Source: an uncultured Prevotella sp. (GTDB lineage: Bacteria; Bacteroidota; Bacteroidia; Bacteroidales; Bacteroidaceae). From it: 18,563 bases of DNA. The translations under genes were made by a program, and so were the position numbers. The stretch covers positions 1 through 18,563 of the forward strand of contig CALEKA010000032.1 in NCBI GenBank assembly GCA_937898715.1, in the 5' to 3' direction. Below, in pieces: positions 1 through 7,996 of the stretch (its first letter is position 1; each line of letters starts with the position of its first letter). The notes beneath the pieces were generated by a model. The model had not been told where the DNA came from. It did not search any database and saw nothing but the letters and a program-made list of their open reading frames with translations.

Positions 1-2
1 TC

Positions 3-1211
3 TCTTATAACAGATTTCGTGTACAGGTGGAGAATATGGCGAGCGTGTATGGTAGCGGTAAGGAGTTGTGGAAGGCGTTTGAGGAGGTTTGTCAGATTGC
101 TGCTGGTGTGTATAGAAAAAATACGAGGGGAAGGGATAAATTTGCTATGGCAGTGGCTAAGGGTGTGACAGGTGCTAAGGTGACGGCTCGAATCTTTACA
201 GCTTTTAAGCAGTTGACGTCGTATCCAGCTTACTTGAGCGAAGCGAATCCGATATACTTGATAAGGAACTTGGTGAATCCTATGGATGCGTATAGTGCTT
301 GGAAGTGGAGCATGGAGAATCTGCCTCAGCTGCGAGAGAGATGGCAAGGAAGATTTGCTGGCGATCCGATCTTGGAGAGCAATAGAAGCGAAGGTGGCGG
401 TCAGAAGGTATATGTGCTTGACGCGAGCAGTGGTCTTGGTCTTGGTACAGAATGGATGAGGGAGAATGGTATCGATACTGAAGATGTAGAACCATATCCT
501 TCTGAAAACAGAATTGCACCTACCTATACGAGCTATGGTGATGTGAGAAAGAAGTACGATTACATTATCAGTAATGCGGTCTTAAACGTGATACCCGATG
601 ATTGGTGTGCGGATCTGTTTCACAATATGGCAGACAAGCTGAAGGTCGGTGGCAAGTTAGTGATTAATGTGCGAGGTGCTGAGTCAATTCGTAAACAAGG
701 CAAGGAGGGTGAGACTCGCATTACGCTGGATGATACTTCGGAGATACTTGTATTGCGTCCTGATGGTAGCATTAAGGCATATCAGAAAGGCTTTACGAAA
801 CAGGAATTGAAGAATTGGTGTGAAAAAGAATTGGGTGAAGGTTATTCGGTTGAAATAGCGAATAATAAGAACGCTGGCGGTAGTTATGACACTGCTGTGG
901 TGGTGACCAAAAATAACGAAAGCGGCACTATAGGTGTCGCTTCCGAGGCGGGCCATCCAAGCAGGAGTGCTCAGGCCTTGCCCAGTTCAAATGCAAAGTT
1001 AGACATAAAACAATACTATACCAAGAATCTGTCAGAATTTTTTAAAAAAATAACAGAGCATGGTATGGGGGCGCATGAGTTCTTGTATAATGTCGCAAAA
1101 GCGTTTGGCTTTGATAAGAATAATCTTGATAAATCATTCTATCAAGATTTAAACAACTCTATTGGGATCCGTATTTCTAATCATTCTGCAAGTACGGAAC
1201 GCATATCTTAA
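3..1211 (+). pseudogene. Polyvalent-protein fragment with SAM methyltransferase-like domain (5' partial, 3' frameshifted)
   Basis: The frame is open to the left edge; GTG at 27 or ATG at 36 could start it, but there is no stop before them, so the gene probably continues upstream. Numbering from GTG 27, residues 1-118 are a helical segment (YLIRNLVNP, WKWSMENLPQLRERW) of a kind I associate with large polyvalent proteins of phages and integrative elements. Residues 128-300 look like a class I SAM methyltransferase: glycine-rich motif I (VLDASSGLGLG, 130-140), DYIISNAVLNVIPDDW (178-193), then KVGGKLVINVRG (206-217). A linker follows, then residues 324-394 end in GIRISNHSASTERIS. The next residues expected in the protein (NRNKNDEVYCLVVKLSNHRF) are found in the +1 frame just past the stop, so the gene is broken. 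The substrate of the methylase is unknown. The family assignment comes from memory of similar proteins; the methyltransferase fold is fairly clear. Confidence 0.62.
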
Positions 1212-1321
1212 TAGGAACAAGAACGATGAAGTATATTGTTTGGTCGTGAAGCTATCTAATCATCGTTTCAAGTCAAGAAAGGATGTTAATGACCTTGAAT
1301 ATATTTACTATCTCAGTCGCT
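1188..1321 (+). pseudogene. Frameshifted continuation of the polyvalent protein
   Basis: In the +1 frame relative to the upstream fragment, the sequence reads NAYLNRNKNDEVYCLVVKLSN and then HRFKSRKDVNDLEYIYYLS. This looks like protein and continues naturally from the upstream GIRISNHSASTERIS, whose own frame stops at 1211. A net single-base change near 1195-1212 would restore a single frame. The frame stays open to a TGA at 1363-1365, but after about 1315 the residues (RYWLMLKTAWVMIIV) look like noise, while the upstream reading frame resumes sensible sequence. There is no credible start codon of its own; a TTG at 1163 exists but overlaps the upstream frame. I read it as a decayed piece, not an independent gene. 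Confidence 0.5.
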
Positions 1322-1322
1322 A

Positions 1323-1631
1323 TTGGCTGATGCTCAAAACCGCATGGGTGATGATAATCGTGTGATTGCTCATAATGCTGAGGTGGATTACCAGGCTTAT
1401 CGGATCTTGCAGAACTATCACGATGGCATTGTGAAGAGTAAGGGTGAGGAACAGGCGCTACGCCAGGAGCTGAAGAAGGCTAAGGAGGATTATGACGCGA
1501 AGCGGATGAGCTTTGACGATTACGTGGAATTCCGTGAGGCTACAGAGAATGCGATACGTGAGAATAGGATGGATCGCATTGAGGCTTATAGGGACGTGAT
1601 TGCTGCACATCTTAAGATTCAATTAGTATAA
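1323..1631 (+). pseudogene. C-terminal helical remnant of the polyvalent protein, or small hypothetical protein
   Basis: This 102-aa frame can start at TTG 1323 or ATG 1344; it is open back to a TGA at 1296. It reads LADAQNRMGDDNRVIAHNAEVDYQAYRILQ in two parts, then a strongly charged, helix- and coiled-coil-prone tail (QALRQELKKAKEDYDAKRMS, YVEFREATENAIRENRMDR) ending at TAA 1629-1631. It returns to the reading frame of the first fragment, so two compensating frame changes or a deletion around 1296-1323 separate it from the preceding piece. The style suits the long helical linkers between domains of polyvalent proteins. It stops 11 bp before the convergent minus-strand gene, so it marks the right end of the mobile-element remnant. 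It might be a short gene of its own, but it lacks a good start. Confidence 0.45.
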
Positions 1632-1642
1632 AGTTTGAGTTA

Positions 1643-3286
1643 TCATTCGCCTAAAAGACCTTCAATATCCATTTCTTCTGCGAAAGTGCGTGCTTTCCAA
1701 TGGTAGTATTCTATGTCAGTACTTCTGAGAGGATGAGGAATTGTCGATGATGGAATTGAAGCAATAAGATGATTGTATGTCTTAAGCATTTCTGGCTGAG
1801 AAGCGAGTGAAGGCTTTTCAATCTGATTGAGCATATGAAGTGAAACTTCTGAAAGGTTTAAAGAATAAAGCGCTTGAGCAGTTTTGACTTGTAGTCGAGA
1901 GAGTGCAATGGCACTGAGATTGTCAGACGAAAGGGCTTTGAGTAATAATGAGAGTTGGAGCGAACTGTCGTGTAGGGAGCATTCAGCAAATCCTTCCCAT
2001 GCGTAGTAGGCATGTGGAAGCATTTGAGCCAATCGGGTGTAGACATATCTTGCATTTACGACATCCTCCATCCAAAGGAATACTTTCCCTAAATAGCGGA
2101 GAATGCGTGTGGGAGTAGGGCTCTGTTTGAGTGCTTCATTGCAGAAGCCAATAATCCACTCCCACGTTTGCTTATTTATGGTGTGGGGAGGGCATACTTG
2201 TTTGAGACATTGGATGAGTGCTCGTTCGGCAAGTGCATATGTGGACTGACGAGATATAGATGGAGGAAACCAATCCTTAGTTCTAAAGTTATTCAGATTC
2301 CATGTGGCCATCAATGCTAAAAAATCGTAGCTGTCGGGCTTATCGGAATGCTCTAATAGGGAAATAGCCCAACTTAAGACGCGCGACAGGCATTCTGACG
2401 GACCACCTTGATTGTAGCTGCGAATGTATTGTAAGAGTGCTTCCCATTTCTCTTGCTCCGTTTGCGCCTGCTGGATTGTACGCTCGAGTTGTGGAAATGC
2501 ACTCTCTTGCAGTATATGCGCGGCCTCTCCCTTATGCGCATTGCTTACTTTCGAAAGGAATTCGGACGCAAGTGTAGAATTATTCTCTTTAGCCAATTCG
2601 CGAAATGTACGATAAAAAAGTGAGGGGATAGAGGCATATTCGGTTTGAATTTCGTCAAAGTCGTCTTTGCGAAATGCAGCGGTGTTCCAAAGCGCGACAA
2701 ATTGAGAAAGCGAGAATGATTTCGTCTGCTTATATAGACTAAGCGCGTAATGCAATATTTGTGAGTGGAGTAGGGAAGGACGTTCGTTTTGAAGTAGCAG
2801 GTATTGGTAGAGGATGCGTTTCTGCTGTGGAATGTTGATTCTGCTGTGGTTTTGTTTTAAGAAGAATAGCAATATCCATCCGTAGAGTTCTTGTAATGCC
2901 CAGTGAAGTCGTTGTGGTACGATACTATTGTCGCTTGTGATTTGTCGGTAGGCTGCGGCAGCATTCTTCTTCGAAAGTCTGTAGTACTTCACCATTTCTA
3001 TGCCTTGTGGTAGTAGTTGCATGGCGACTTCTCTGTATGCTCGTCGCAAGATGGGACGGTCCTCGATAGGAGTGGTCAGAAGCCATTCCATTTGCTTCAT
3101 GATAGATTTTGTACAATCTGTCTGTTGCAAAGGAATGCTCCATTGTTCACACATATCGCGTAAAACCCAGAACATGCGCATTCTGTTCCACGAATCATTG
3201 CTGCACTTGATAGCTTCAATAGCTTCGTCGTAAGCTTCGAGGAGTCGGCCTTGCTTTCGGAGAATTTTTATATCGAATACTGACAT
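1643..3286 (-). CDS. TPR-like helical repeat protein, function unknown
   Basis: A 547-aa protein with ATG start and no signal peptide or membrane segment, so probably cytoplasmic. It is almost wholly alpha-helical. The start (LRKQGRLLEAYDEAIEAIKC, residues 9-28) is TPR-like and is followed by NDSWNRMRMFWVLRDMCEQW; near residue 400 a second clear TPR-like unit reads ARYVYTRLAQMLPHAYYAWE, followed by further helix pairs (LSLLLKALSSDN, TAQALYSLNLSEVSLHMLNQ). TPR solenoids normally bind proteins. This arrangement recalls TPR proteins encoded with TOTE-type conflict systems, some of which carry a C-terminal nucleic-acid-binding domain, but I see no such domain here and no partner genes nearby. It starts 21 bp after the lipoprotein gene and is probably the last gene of the ygiQ run. 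The TPR-like fold is likely; the function is unknown. Confidence 0.72.
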   Translation of the reverse strand: MSVFDIKILRKQGRLLEAYDEAIEAIKCSNDSWNRMRMFWVLRDMCEQWSIPLQQTDCTKSIMKQMEWLLTTPIEDRPILRRAYREVAMQLLPQGIEMVKYYRLSKKNAAAAYRQITSDNSIVPQRLHWALQELYGWILLFFLKQNHSRINIPQQKRILYQYLLLQNERPSLLHSQILHYALSLYKQTKSFSLSQFVALWNTAAFRKDDFDEIQTEYASIPSLFYRTFRELAKENNSTLASEFLSKVSNAHKGEAAHILQESAFPQLERTIQQAQTEQEKWEALLQYIRSYNQGGPSECLSRVLSWAISLLEHSDKPDSYDFLALMATWNLNNFRTKDWFPPSISRQSTYALAERALIQCLKQVCPPHTINKQTWEWIIGFCNEALKQSPTPTRILRYLGKVFLWMEDVVNARYVYTRLAQMLPHAYYAWEGFAECSLHDSSLQLSLLLKALSSDNLSAIALSRLQVKTAQALYSLNLSEVSLHMLNQIEKPSLASQPEMLKTYNHLIASIPSSTIPHPLRSTDIEYYHWKARTFAEEMDIEGLLGE

Positions 3287-3307
3287 TCTTGATAAAAAAG
3301 GCTGCCT

Positions 3308-3781
3308 TTAATGTAATTGATAGAAGATTAGACTATCCATGTCGGAGCAGAGAATCATCTCGGTAGATGTGAGCCGCTTGATATGATAGTTGGAAGCATT
3401 TCCTCGAATGCCAAGTTCTACAAGAGATGTAGTATTTGGATCGGTAATCAGACTATCTCTGTCGCGGAAGTGAACGTAGGTACTGGTGATGCTGAGCCGG
3501 TCTTCTTCGTAGGCGAATCGGCATATGGTCTCGCAGGTTTTTCCATTATACTGAAGACCTGACGTGATCTGAAGCAGTTTGAGCTGGAAATTCCAATAGA
3601 TCTGATTCTCCATCTTGTTGGTATAGAGCGTATAGTGGGCATCGTCTGTAGAGGCTTTGCTATAACATTCCTTCATGCGCCATCTACCATCAAGATTTCC
3701 ATTATGAGAGACTTTTGAGCAAGAACCGATCATTCCTAAGAGAATAATGCATATAATAGAAAAGAATGAAGAATGTTTCAT
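3308..3781 (-). CDS. Small predicted lipoprotein
   Basis: A 157-aa protein. The frame is open further upstream to 4093, but the extra residues overlap the Wzi gene in another frame and do not look like protein. The ATG at 3781 gives a proper lipoprotein signal: basic start, hydrophobic core (FFSIICIILLGMIGSC) and lipobox with Cys21. The mature part begins SKVSHNGNLDGRWRMKECYS; 'L.GRWRM' followed by beta-rich sequence is common in lipocalin-like Bacteroidetes lipoproteins, and the segments IYWNFQLKLLQI and MILCSDMDSLIFYQL suit a small beta-barrel. It lies 46 bp after the Wzi gene and 21 bp before the TPR-like gene. It is expected to be anchored in the envelope. The lipocalin-like reading is inference; the lipoprotein call is solid. 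Confidence 0.82.
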   Translation of the reverse strand: MKHSSFFSIICIILLGMIGSCSKVSHNGNLDGRWRMKECYSKASTDDAHYTLYTNKMENQIYWNFQLKLLQITSGLQYNGKTCETICRFAYEEDRLSITSTYVHFRDRDSLITDPNTTSLVELGIRGNASNYHIKRLTSTEMILCSDMDSLIFYQLH

Positions 3782-3827
3782 GCGGTGTGTGAGGTTGTAA
3801 GGTGAATGCGTGCGTAAGTGAAGATCC

Positions 3828-5348
3828 TTATTTTTTACCGAAAAGTCCTTGCTTGGCGAGTGTGAATTGGAAACCTGTGTTATTGCCGGTAAGGTCACCT
3901 CGATCGAAAGCAAAAGCAAGTCTTGCACTCCATCCCGAAAGATTGAGTTTTCCGATACGAGTGGGAGCGTAACCACACTCGATGAGCATACTATTGGATG
4001 TGCGAGTGTGATCGAAAACTTTGCTGTATGTGCCGAGACTGCGCTGATGAGTGTAAAGCAGACGATAATGAATGTCGCGAGTGGGGTTGCCACTAATACC
4101 TATATGATGAGCTTTAAATCGCGTGGAGAAGAATGTCAGATCATTCTTGTTTCCGTAAAGCGGTGATAGGTAAAGCGGATTGCCCATGGCTTGTCCCCAA
4201 TGTTGCCAACCTATGTAGATGTTGTGTACATAATATCCGTCGGCTCCGCTAATCTGGTCGGGGATCGCGTCAGTATGGTCATGATAGACGGGGCCGCTCT
4301 GATATGTGGTCTTGACATACTCATAGGTCATGGCGTCTATAAATCTGTTCTTGGGTAAATGAGCCTCGACTCCTACCATGCCGTCAAACCATCCGTATTG
4401 AAGAAACATCTCTGAATGGTCTTCGAAGTAGTGATCGTAGTAAGCGCTGATACTCCAATCTGGTGTGGTCCAGCTGAGGCGTGCTAACCAACTGCCTAAC
4501 ATATTGCCTGTGGAGTTGGCATAGCCTTCTCCATCGGTGATGTCGCCACCTCCACTAAATGTGGCATGAATGAAATCCTTCAGACTCGTGCCCAATTTTG
4601 TGGGAACATTATAATCGCCTGCATTGCTATTTAAATTGTAGGATGTACCGCCAAATTGTGTGGCCATTTCTATGCCTCCTTCAAATACTAAGGGAAATTT
4701 GCGTGTATTACCTATGCGCATGTATCCCGCTTTGGTATGAAGCAAGACTTTCTTTATATAATGTTGGCTGTAGGGTTTCGCTATGCTTTCTTGGAAATTG
4801 CCATCTGTCATCATGCCGTAGCTGATGTGTCCACGGATGCCTACGATATCGGCCTTTTTGCTAATATTCCAATAGTCGGGAAGTTCTAATCTAATGGCAG
4901 GAACGGGGCGTGCATTGATGCCCAAAGCTTGTCCACCTGTACTAAGTTCTGCGTTTTTTAAGGCCAAAGGTTGTTGCTTAGCCCCTATGGTAAGTCTTGT
5001 TAGCTTGTATTTTAGTTCAGCGTAAAGCTGTTGCACCATAAAGGCGCTTGCCTGATTGTATCCTACTGCTATGTCGGCACCATAGCCAATACTCCATTTG
5101 CTTAAAGAGTCCTTTTCAGTCTGCCGAGATATGGCCATACGGAACATTCCGTTGGACCGATCTACGGATGAGAGTCCGTAACGATTGGCAGTGAGCCAAA
5201 ATGGAGTCTTGCCATGAGATAGACCTGTCTCGGCCGAAATGCTATAATCTATATCGTGTATTGCTCTCTCAGCTGCATTTTGGGCATGACTTCGTCCTTG
5301 TGGAATGAAGTAAAGTAGGGCAATGAGGGCCTTTGATGATAGTCTCAT
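3828..5348 (-). CDS. Capsule assembly Wzi family outer-membrane protein
   Basis: A 506-aa protein with a signal peptide (LIALLYFIPQGRSHAQ, likely cut after HAQ at about residue 23). The mature part starts IDYSISAETGLSHGKTPFWL and continues TANRYGLSS, a pattern typical of the Bacteroidetes Wzi-type family (Caps_assemb_Wzi). The rest alternates aromatic and polar residues as in outer-membrane beta strands (GYGADIAVGYN, LYAELKYKLTRLTIGAKQQP, WSISAYYDHYFEDHSEMF) and ends with strand-like GFQFTLAKQGLFGKK. E. coli Wzi is an outer-membrane barrel that helps attach capsule to the surface; the Bacteroidetes relatives are longer and their exact role is less known. The start lies 8 bp after the ygiQ stop, indicating co-transcription. 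No capsule cluster is present in the window, although a GDP-mannose synthesis gene lies further along. Confidence 0.88.
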   Translation of the reverse strand: MRLSSKALIALLYFIPQGRSHAQNAAERAIHDIDYSISAETGLSHGKTPFWLTANRYGLSSVDRSNGMFRMAISRQTEKDSLSKWSIGYGADIAVGYNQASAFMVQQLYAELKYKLTRLTIGAKQQPLALKNAELSTGGQALGINARPVPAIRLELPDYWNISKKADIVGIRGHISYGMMTDGNFQESIAKPYSQHYIKKVLLHTKAGYMRIGNTRKFPLVFEGGIEMATQFGGTSYNLNSNAGDYNVPTKLGTSLKDFIHATFSGGGDITDGEGYANSTGNMLGSWLARLSWTTPDWSISAYYDHYFEDHSEMFLQYGWFDGMVGVEAHLPKNRFIDAMTYEYVKTTYQSGPVYHDHTDAIPDQISGADGYYVHNIYIGWQHWGQAMGNPLYLSPLYGNKNDLTFFSTRFKAHHIGISGNPTRDIHYRLLYTHQRSLGTYSKVFDHTRTSNSMLIECGYAPTRIGKLNLSGWSARLAFAFDRGDLTGNNTGFQFTLAKQGLFGKK

Positions 5349-5356
5349 AATCGTCT

Positions 5357-7429
5357 CTATTTAGAATGTCCCTTACTGCGCTTGAAGTCTGAAACGGGGC
5401 GTGAGTAGTGACCTTTCTTATTGGGGCTTTTACGGGTGTTATTGGATGTGTGGCTCTGCTTGTATTCGTCTGTCTTATACTTTTTGCTTTGCTTCTTTTC
5501 TGTATTTTTCCTACGTCCGTCTCCTCCCTTGTGCATGGGAAATGCATTCGCAGATGTTATTCCAGAGTTGGATGGGTAAAGCCGTCTGATAAGGTCAGGA
5601 CGTCCCATTTTTCGTAGCTCTGCTATAATCTTTTGTCTTTCTTCTGGCTTGTACCAGAAGAAGAACATTCGTTGCTTTAGCTTCTCTTGTGGTGTGTGGG
5701 CTGAGAATACTTCTTCAAGAGTGTAGGGATGGTAACCAGAATACCATGTGTCGGTAGAGACAGTCATAGGAGTAGGCGTGAAGTCTTGCACTTGTTCGAG
5801 TTGGAAGTCCATATCGCGGGTCTCTGTTGCGAGTTCAGCCATATCCTCTTCTGTGCATCCTGGATGTGAAGAAATGAAGTAGGGAATGATTTGTTGGCGA
5901 AGCCCTGCTTCTCGGTTGATGCGGTCGAAGATGCGCTTAAACTCGTGGAAGAGTTGGAATGAAGGCTTACGCATGAGTCGGAGCACACGGTCGGAAGTAT
6001 GCTCAGGTGCTACTTTAAGTCGGCCAGATACATGATGGATAATCAGTTCCTTGGTGTATTCTTCTGCTGCTTTACGTAGTTCTGGGTCTTTGTACTGATT
6101 AAGCAAAAGGTCGTATCTCACACCGCTACCAATGAAGCTTTTCTTTATGCCAGGTAAAGCATCGACGGCTTTGTAGATGTCGAGCAATGGGGCATGATCT
6201 GCATTCAAGTTCGGGCAAACAGAGGGATTGATGCATGATGGGCGCTTGCATTTTCCACAGAGTTCCCGATTCTTTCCGTGCATCTGATACATGTTGGCTG
6301 ATGGGCCGCCTAAGTCGGAGAGGTAGCCACGAAAATCAGGCATATTTATAATTTGCTTGACTTCGCGCAGAATGCTTTCCTTCGAACGGCTCATGATGAA
6401 TTTGCCTTGATGGGCAGATATTGTACAGAATGCGCACCCACCGAAACATCCGCGATGGATGTTGACAGAGAATTTGATCATCTCGTAAGCAGGAATGCGC
6501 TTGTTCTTGTACTTGGGGTGGGGCAGACGGGTGTATGGGAAGTCGAATGAACGGTCAATCTGCTTAGTCGTCATGGGTGGATAAGGCGGGTTGACCACTA
6601 CATAGATGTTTCCCGTTTTTTGCAATATTCGTTGTGGATGCAACTTGTTGCTCTCTTCCTCTATATGTCGGAAGTTTTCAGCAAAATGACGCTTATTTGC
6701 AAGACAGTCTTCGTGAGAGTGCAGAATGATATCGTCGTCGCAGATGCCCCGTGGAATGTTTTCTTCACTTTGCAGCGTAACAGTTTGCTTTATGGGAAAC
6801 TTGCGCATCAAATCGTTGAACTGCTCTGTAGTACAAAAGGCCTCTTCCACGTCGTGGAGAATGTAGTGATTGATGTTCTTACAGATATCAGTCATAGGCA
6901 GTTCTCCCATGCCGTAGACAATCATGTCGGCCCCACTATTGGTGAGGATGCAAGGACATAGCTTCTCTTTCCAATAATCGTAATGCGTAACTCTTCGCAA
7001 AGAAGCTTCAATGCCACCCAATACTATGGGCACGTCGGGATAAAGTTCTTTAAGAATCTTAGAGTAGACGATAGTGGGATATTCAGGACGCATGTCATGA
7101 CGGCCGTCGGGAGTGTAGGCGTCTTCCGAACGCAGTCGTCGATTGGCCGTATACTTGTTGACCATCGAGTCCATACATCCTGGAGCTATGCCAAAGAACA
7201 TTCTTGGACGTCCTAACTTCTTGAAGTCGCGGTAATCGCCGTGCCAGTCGGGTTGTGGAACTATGCATACACGATATCCTTCCGCCTCGAGGAGCCTACC
7301 TATTACGGCTGCTCCAAAAGAAGGGTGGTCAACGTAAGCATCGGCTGAAAAGAGGATGATGTCGGCGACGTCCCAACCGCGTAGGTCCATTTCTTTACGT
7401 GTTGTAGGAAGCCAATCTGTTAATTGCAT
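5357..7429 (-). CDS. ygiQ: YgiQ family radical SAM protein
   Basis: A 690-aa radical SAM enzyme of the YgiQ family (N-terminal UPF0313 domain). The start MQLTDWLPTTRKEMDLRGWD fits the family; the frame is open to a TTG at 7483, but those 18 extra residues do not look conserved. Features from the ATG: the N-terminal cobalamin-binding-like region with DAYVDHPSFGAAVIGRLLEA (about 30-49), GGIEASLRR (138-146), the radical SAM cluster motif in HRGCFGGCAFC (C328, C332, C335), and a second cysteine cluster (CGKCKRPSCINPSVCPNL). The C-terminal 60 residues are a low-complexity K/S/N-rich tail that may bind nucleic acid. The substrate of the family is not established. It is first in a run with the Wzi gene 8 bp downstream. 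The length is normal for the family. Confidence 0.95.
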   Translation of the reverse strand: MQLTDWLPTTRKEMDLRGWDVADIILFSADAYVDHPSFGAAVIGRLLEAEGYRVCIVPQPDWHGDYRDFKKLGRPRMFFGIAPGCMDSMVNKYTANRRLRSEDAYTPDGRHDMRPEYPTIVYSKILKELYPDVPIVLGGIEASLRRVTHYDYWKEKLCPCILTNSGADMIVYGMGELPMTDICKNINHYILHDVEEAFCTTEQFNDLMRKFPIKQTVTLQSEENIPRGICDDDIILHSHEDCLANKRHFAENFRHIEEESNKLHPQRILQKTGNIYVVVNPPYPPMTTKQIDRSFDFPYTRLPHPKYKNKRIPAYEMIKFSVNIHRGCFGGCAFCTISAHQGKFIMSRSKESILREVKQIINMPDFRGYLSDLGGPSANMYQMHGKNRELCGKCKRPSCINPSVCPNLNADHAPLLDIYKAVDALPGIKKSFIGSGVRYDLLLNQYKDPELRKAAEEYTKELIIHHVSGRLKVAPEHTSDRVLRLMRKPSFQLFHEFKRIFDRINREAGLRQQIIPYFISSHPGCTEEDMAELATETRDMDFQLEQVQDFTPTPMTVSTDTWYSGYHPYTLEEVFSAHTPQEKLKQRMFFFWYKPEERQKIIAELRKMGRPDLIRRLYPSNSGITSANAFPMHKGGDGRRKNTEKKQSKKYKTDEYKQSHTSNNTRKSPNKKGHYSRPVSDFKRSKGHSK

Positions 7430-7530
7430 GCTATGAATGGGGAGATGATTGTTGATTTTTACGATAGTGGCTCGTTCTGCCAAAAGAACTTTATGAATGG
7501 TAGTCGTTCATCAAAAGGAACGATTCTACA

Positions 7531-7589
7531 ATAAAAGAGGAAGACAAGCATTTTGCTGCCTCTTGTAAGAAACGAACTGCTTGTCCTTC
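7531..7589 (-). terminator. Hairpin terminator after the ruvC gene run
   Basis: On the minus strand GAAGGACAAGCA (7589-7578) and TGCTTGTCTTC (7550-7540) form an 11-bp stem with one bulged G and a 27-nt loop, followed by CTCTTTTATTG. It lies about 50 bp after the stop of the 109-aa gene and about 110 bp before the ygiQ ATG, so it would separate the ruvC run from the ygiQ run. The large loop makes it weaker than a textbook terminator. Confidence 0.5.
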
Positions 7590-7638
7590 TCCTTCTTTTA
7601 GTTGTACTATAGCTCTGTAAGAATGCAGAGAAATAGTG

Positions 7639-7968
7639 TTATGCTTCATGTTGAACTTCTTCGGACAATACAGGGTGAGACACTTCCCACTCGTGATAAG
7701 CTTGAATAAGGTTCTTCAGACCAAAGGCTTTCATCTTGTCGTGGTAAATCACGTCGATGCAAAGGTCGAGCAAGTCCTTTGTATTATCAGAACTTGAAGC
7801 AATGAGTGAGCGAATGTTGAGCTTGAGCTTGTCAAGCTCTGCTTCTGTAACGTAGCCAGTAGAATTAATAAGTCCGTTGAATAGGTCGTATTTACGAATG
7901 GTGTTCATATTCTGGTCGGTTACGTTCATGTGGCGTGTGCCACTCTCGTTGAGTTGAATGTCGTACAT
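7639..7968 (-). CDS. Hypothetical protein, 109 aa
   Basis: The frame is open to 8121, but the upstream part overlaps the preceding gene in another frame, so the ATG at 7968 is chosen; it gives MYDIQLNESGTRHMNVTDQN and leaves a 28-bp gap. The protein is acidic and largely helical (LFNGLINSTGYVTEAELDKL, then KLNIRSLIASSSDNTKDLLD) with no signal peptide, so it is probably cytoplasmic. I do not recognise a family; it looks like a conserved Bacteroidales protein of unknown function. It is the last gene of the ruvC run and is followed by a hairpin terminator. The AT-rich stretch just before the start (AAAAATTATTTTTTTG) may help translation. That it is a gene is likely from spacing and composition. 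Confidence 0.68.
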   Translation of the reverse strand: MYDIQLNESGTRHMNVTDQNMNTIRKYDLFNGLINSTGYVTEAELDKLKLNIRSLIASSSDNTKDLLDLCIDVIYHDKMKAFGLKNLIQAYHEWEVSHPVLSEEVQHEA

Positions 7969-7996
7969 GATAGATGGATTATAAAGTAGTAAAAAA

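Noticed and set aside
3782..4093. Longer lipoprotein frame starting at 4093
   Set aside because: It overlaps the Wzi gene by 266 bp in another frame and would bury the lipoprotein signal in the middle of the protein.
6620..6961. 113-aa plus-strand ORF inside ygiQ
   Set aside because: It is antisense to conserved radical SAM coding sequence and has no protein-like features.
7430..7483. ygiQ starting at TTG 7483
   Set aside because: The 18 extra residues do not resemble the family start, while ATG 7429 gives the typical QLTDWLPTT opening.
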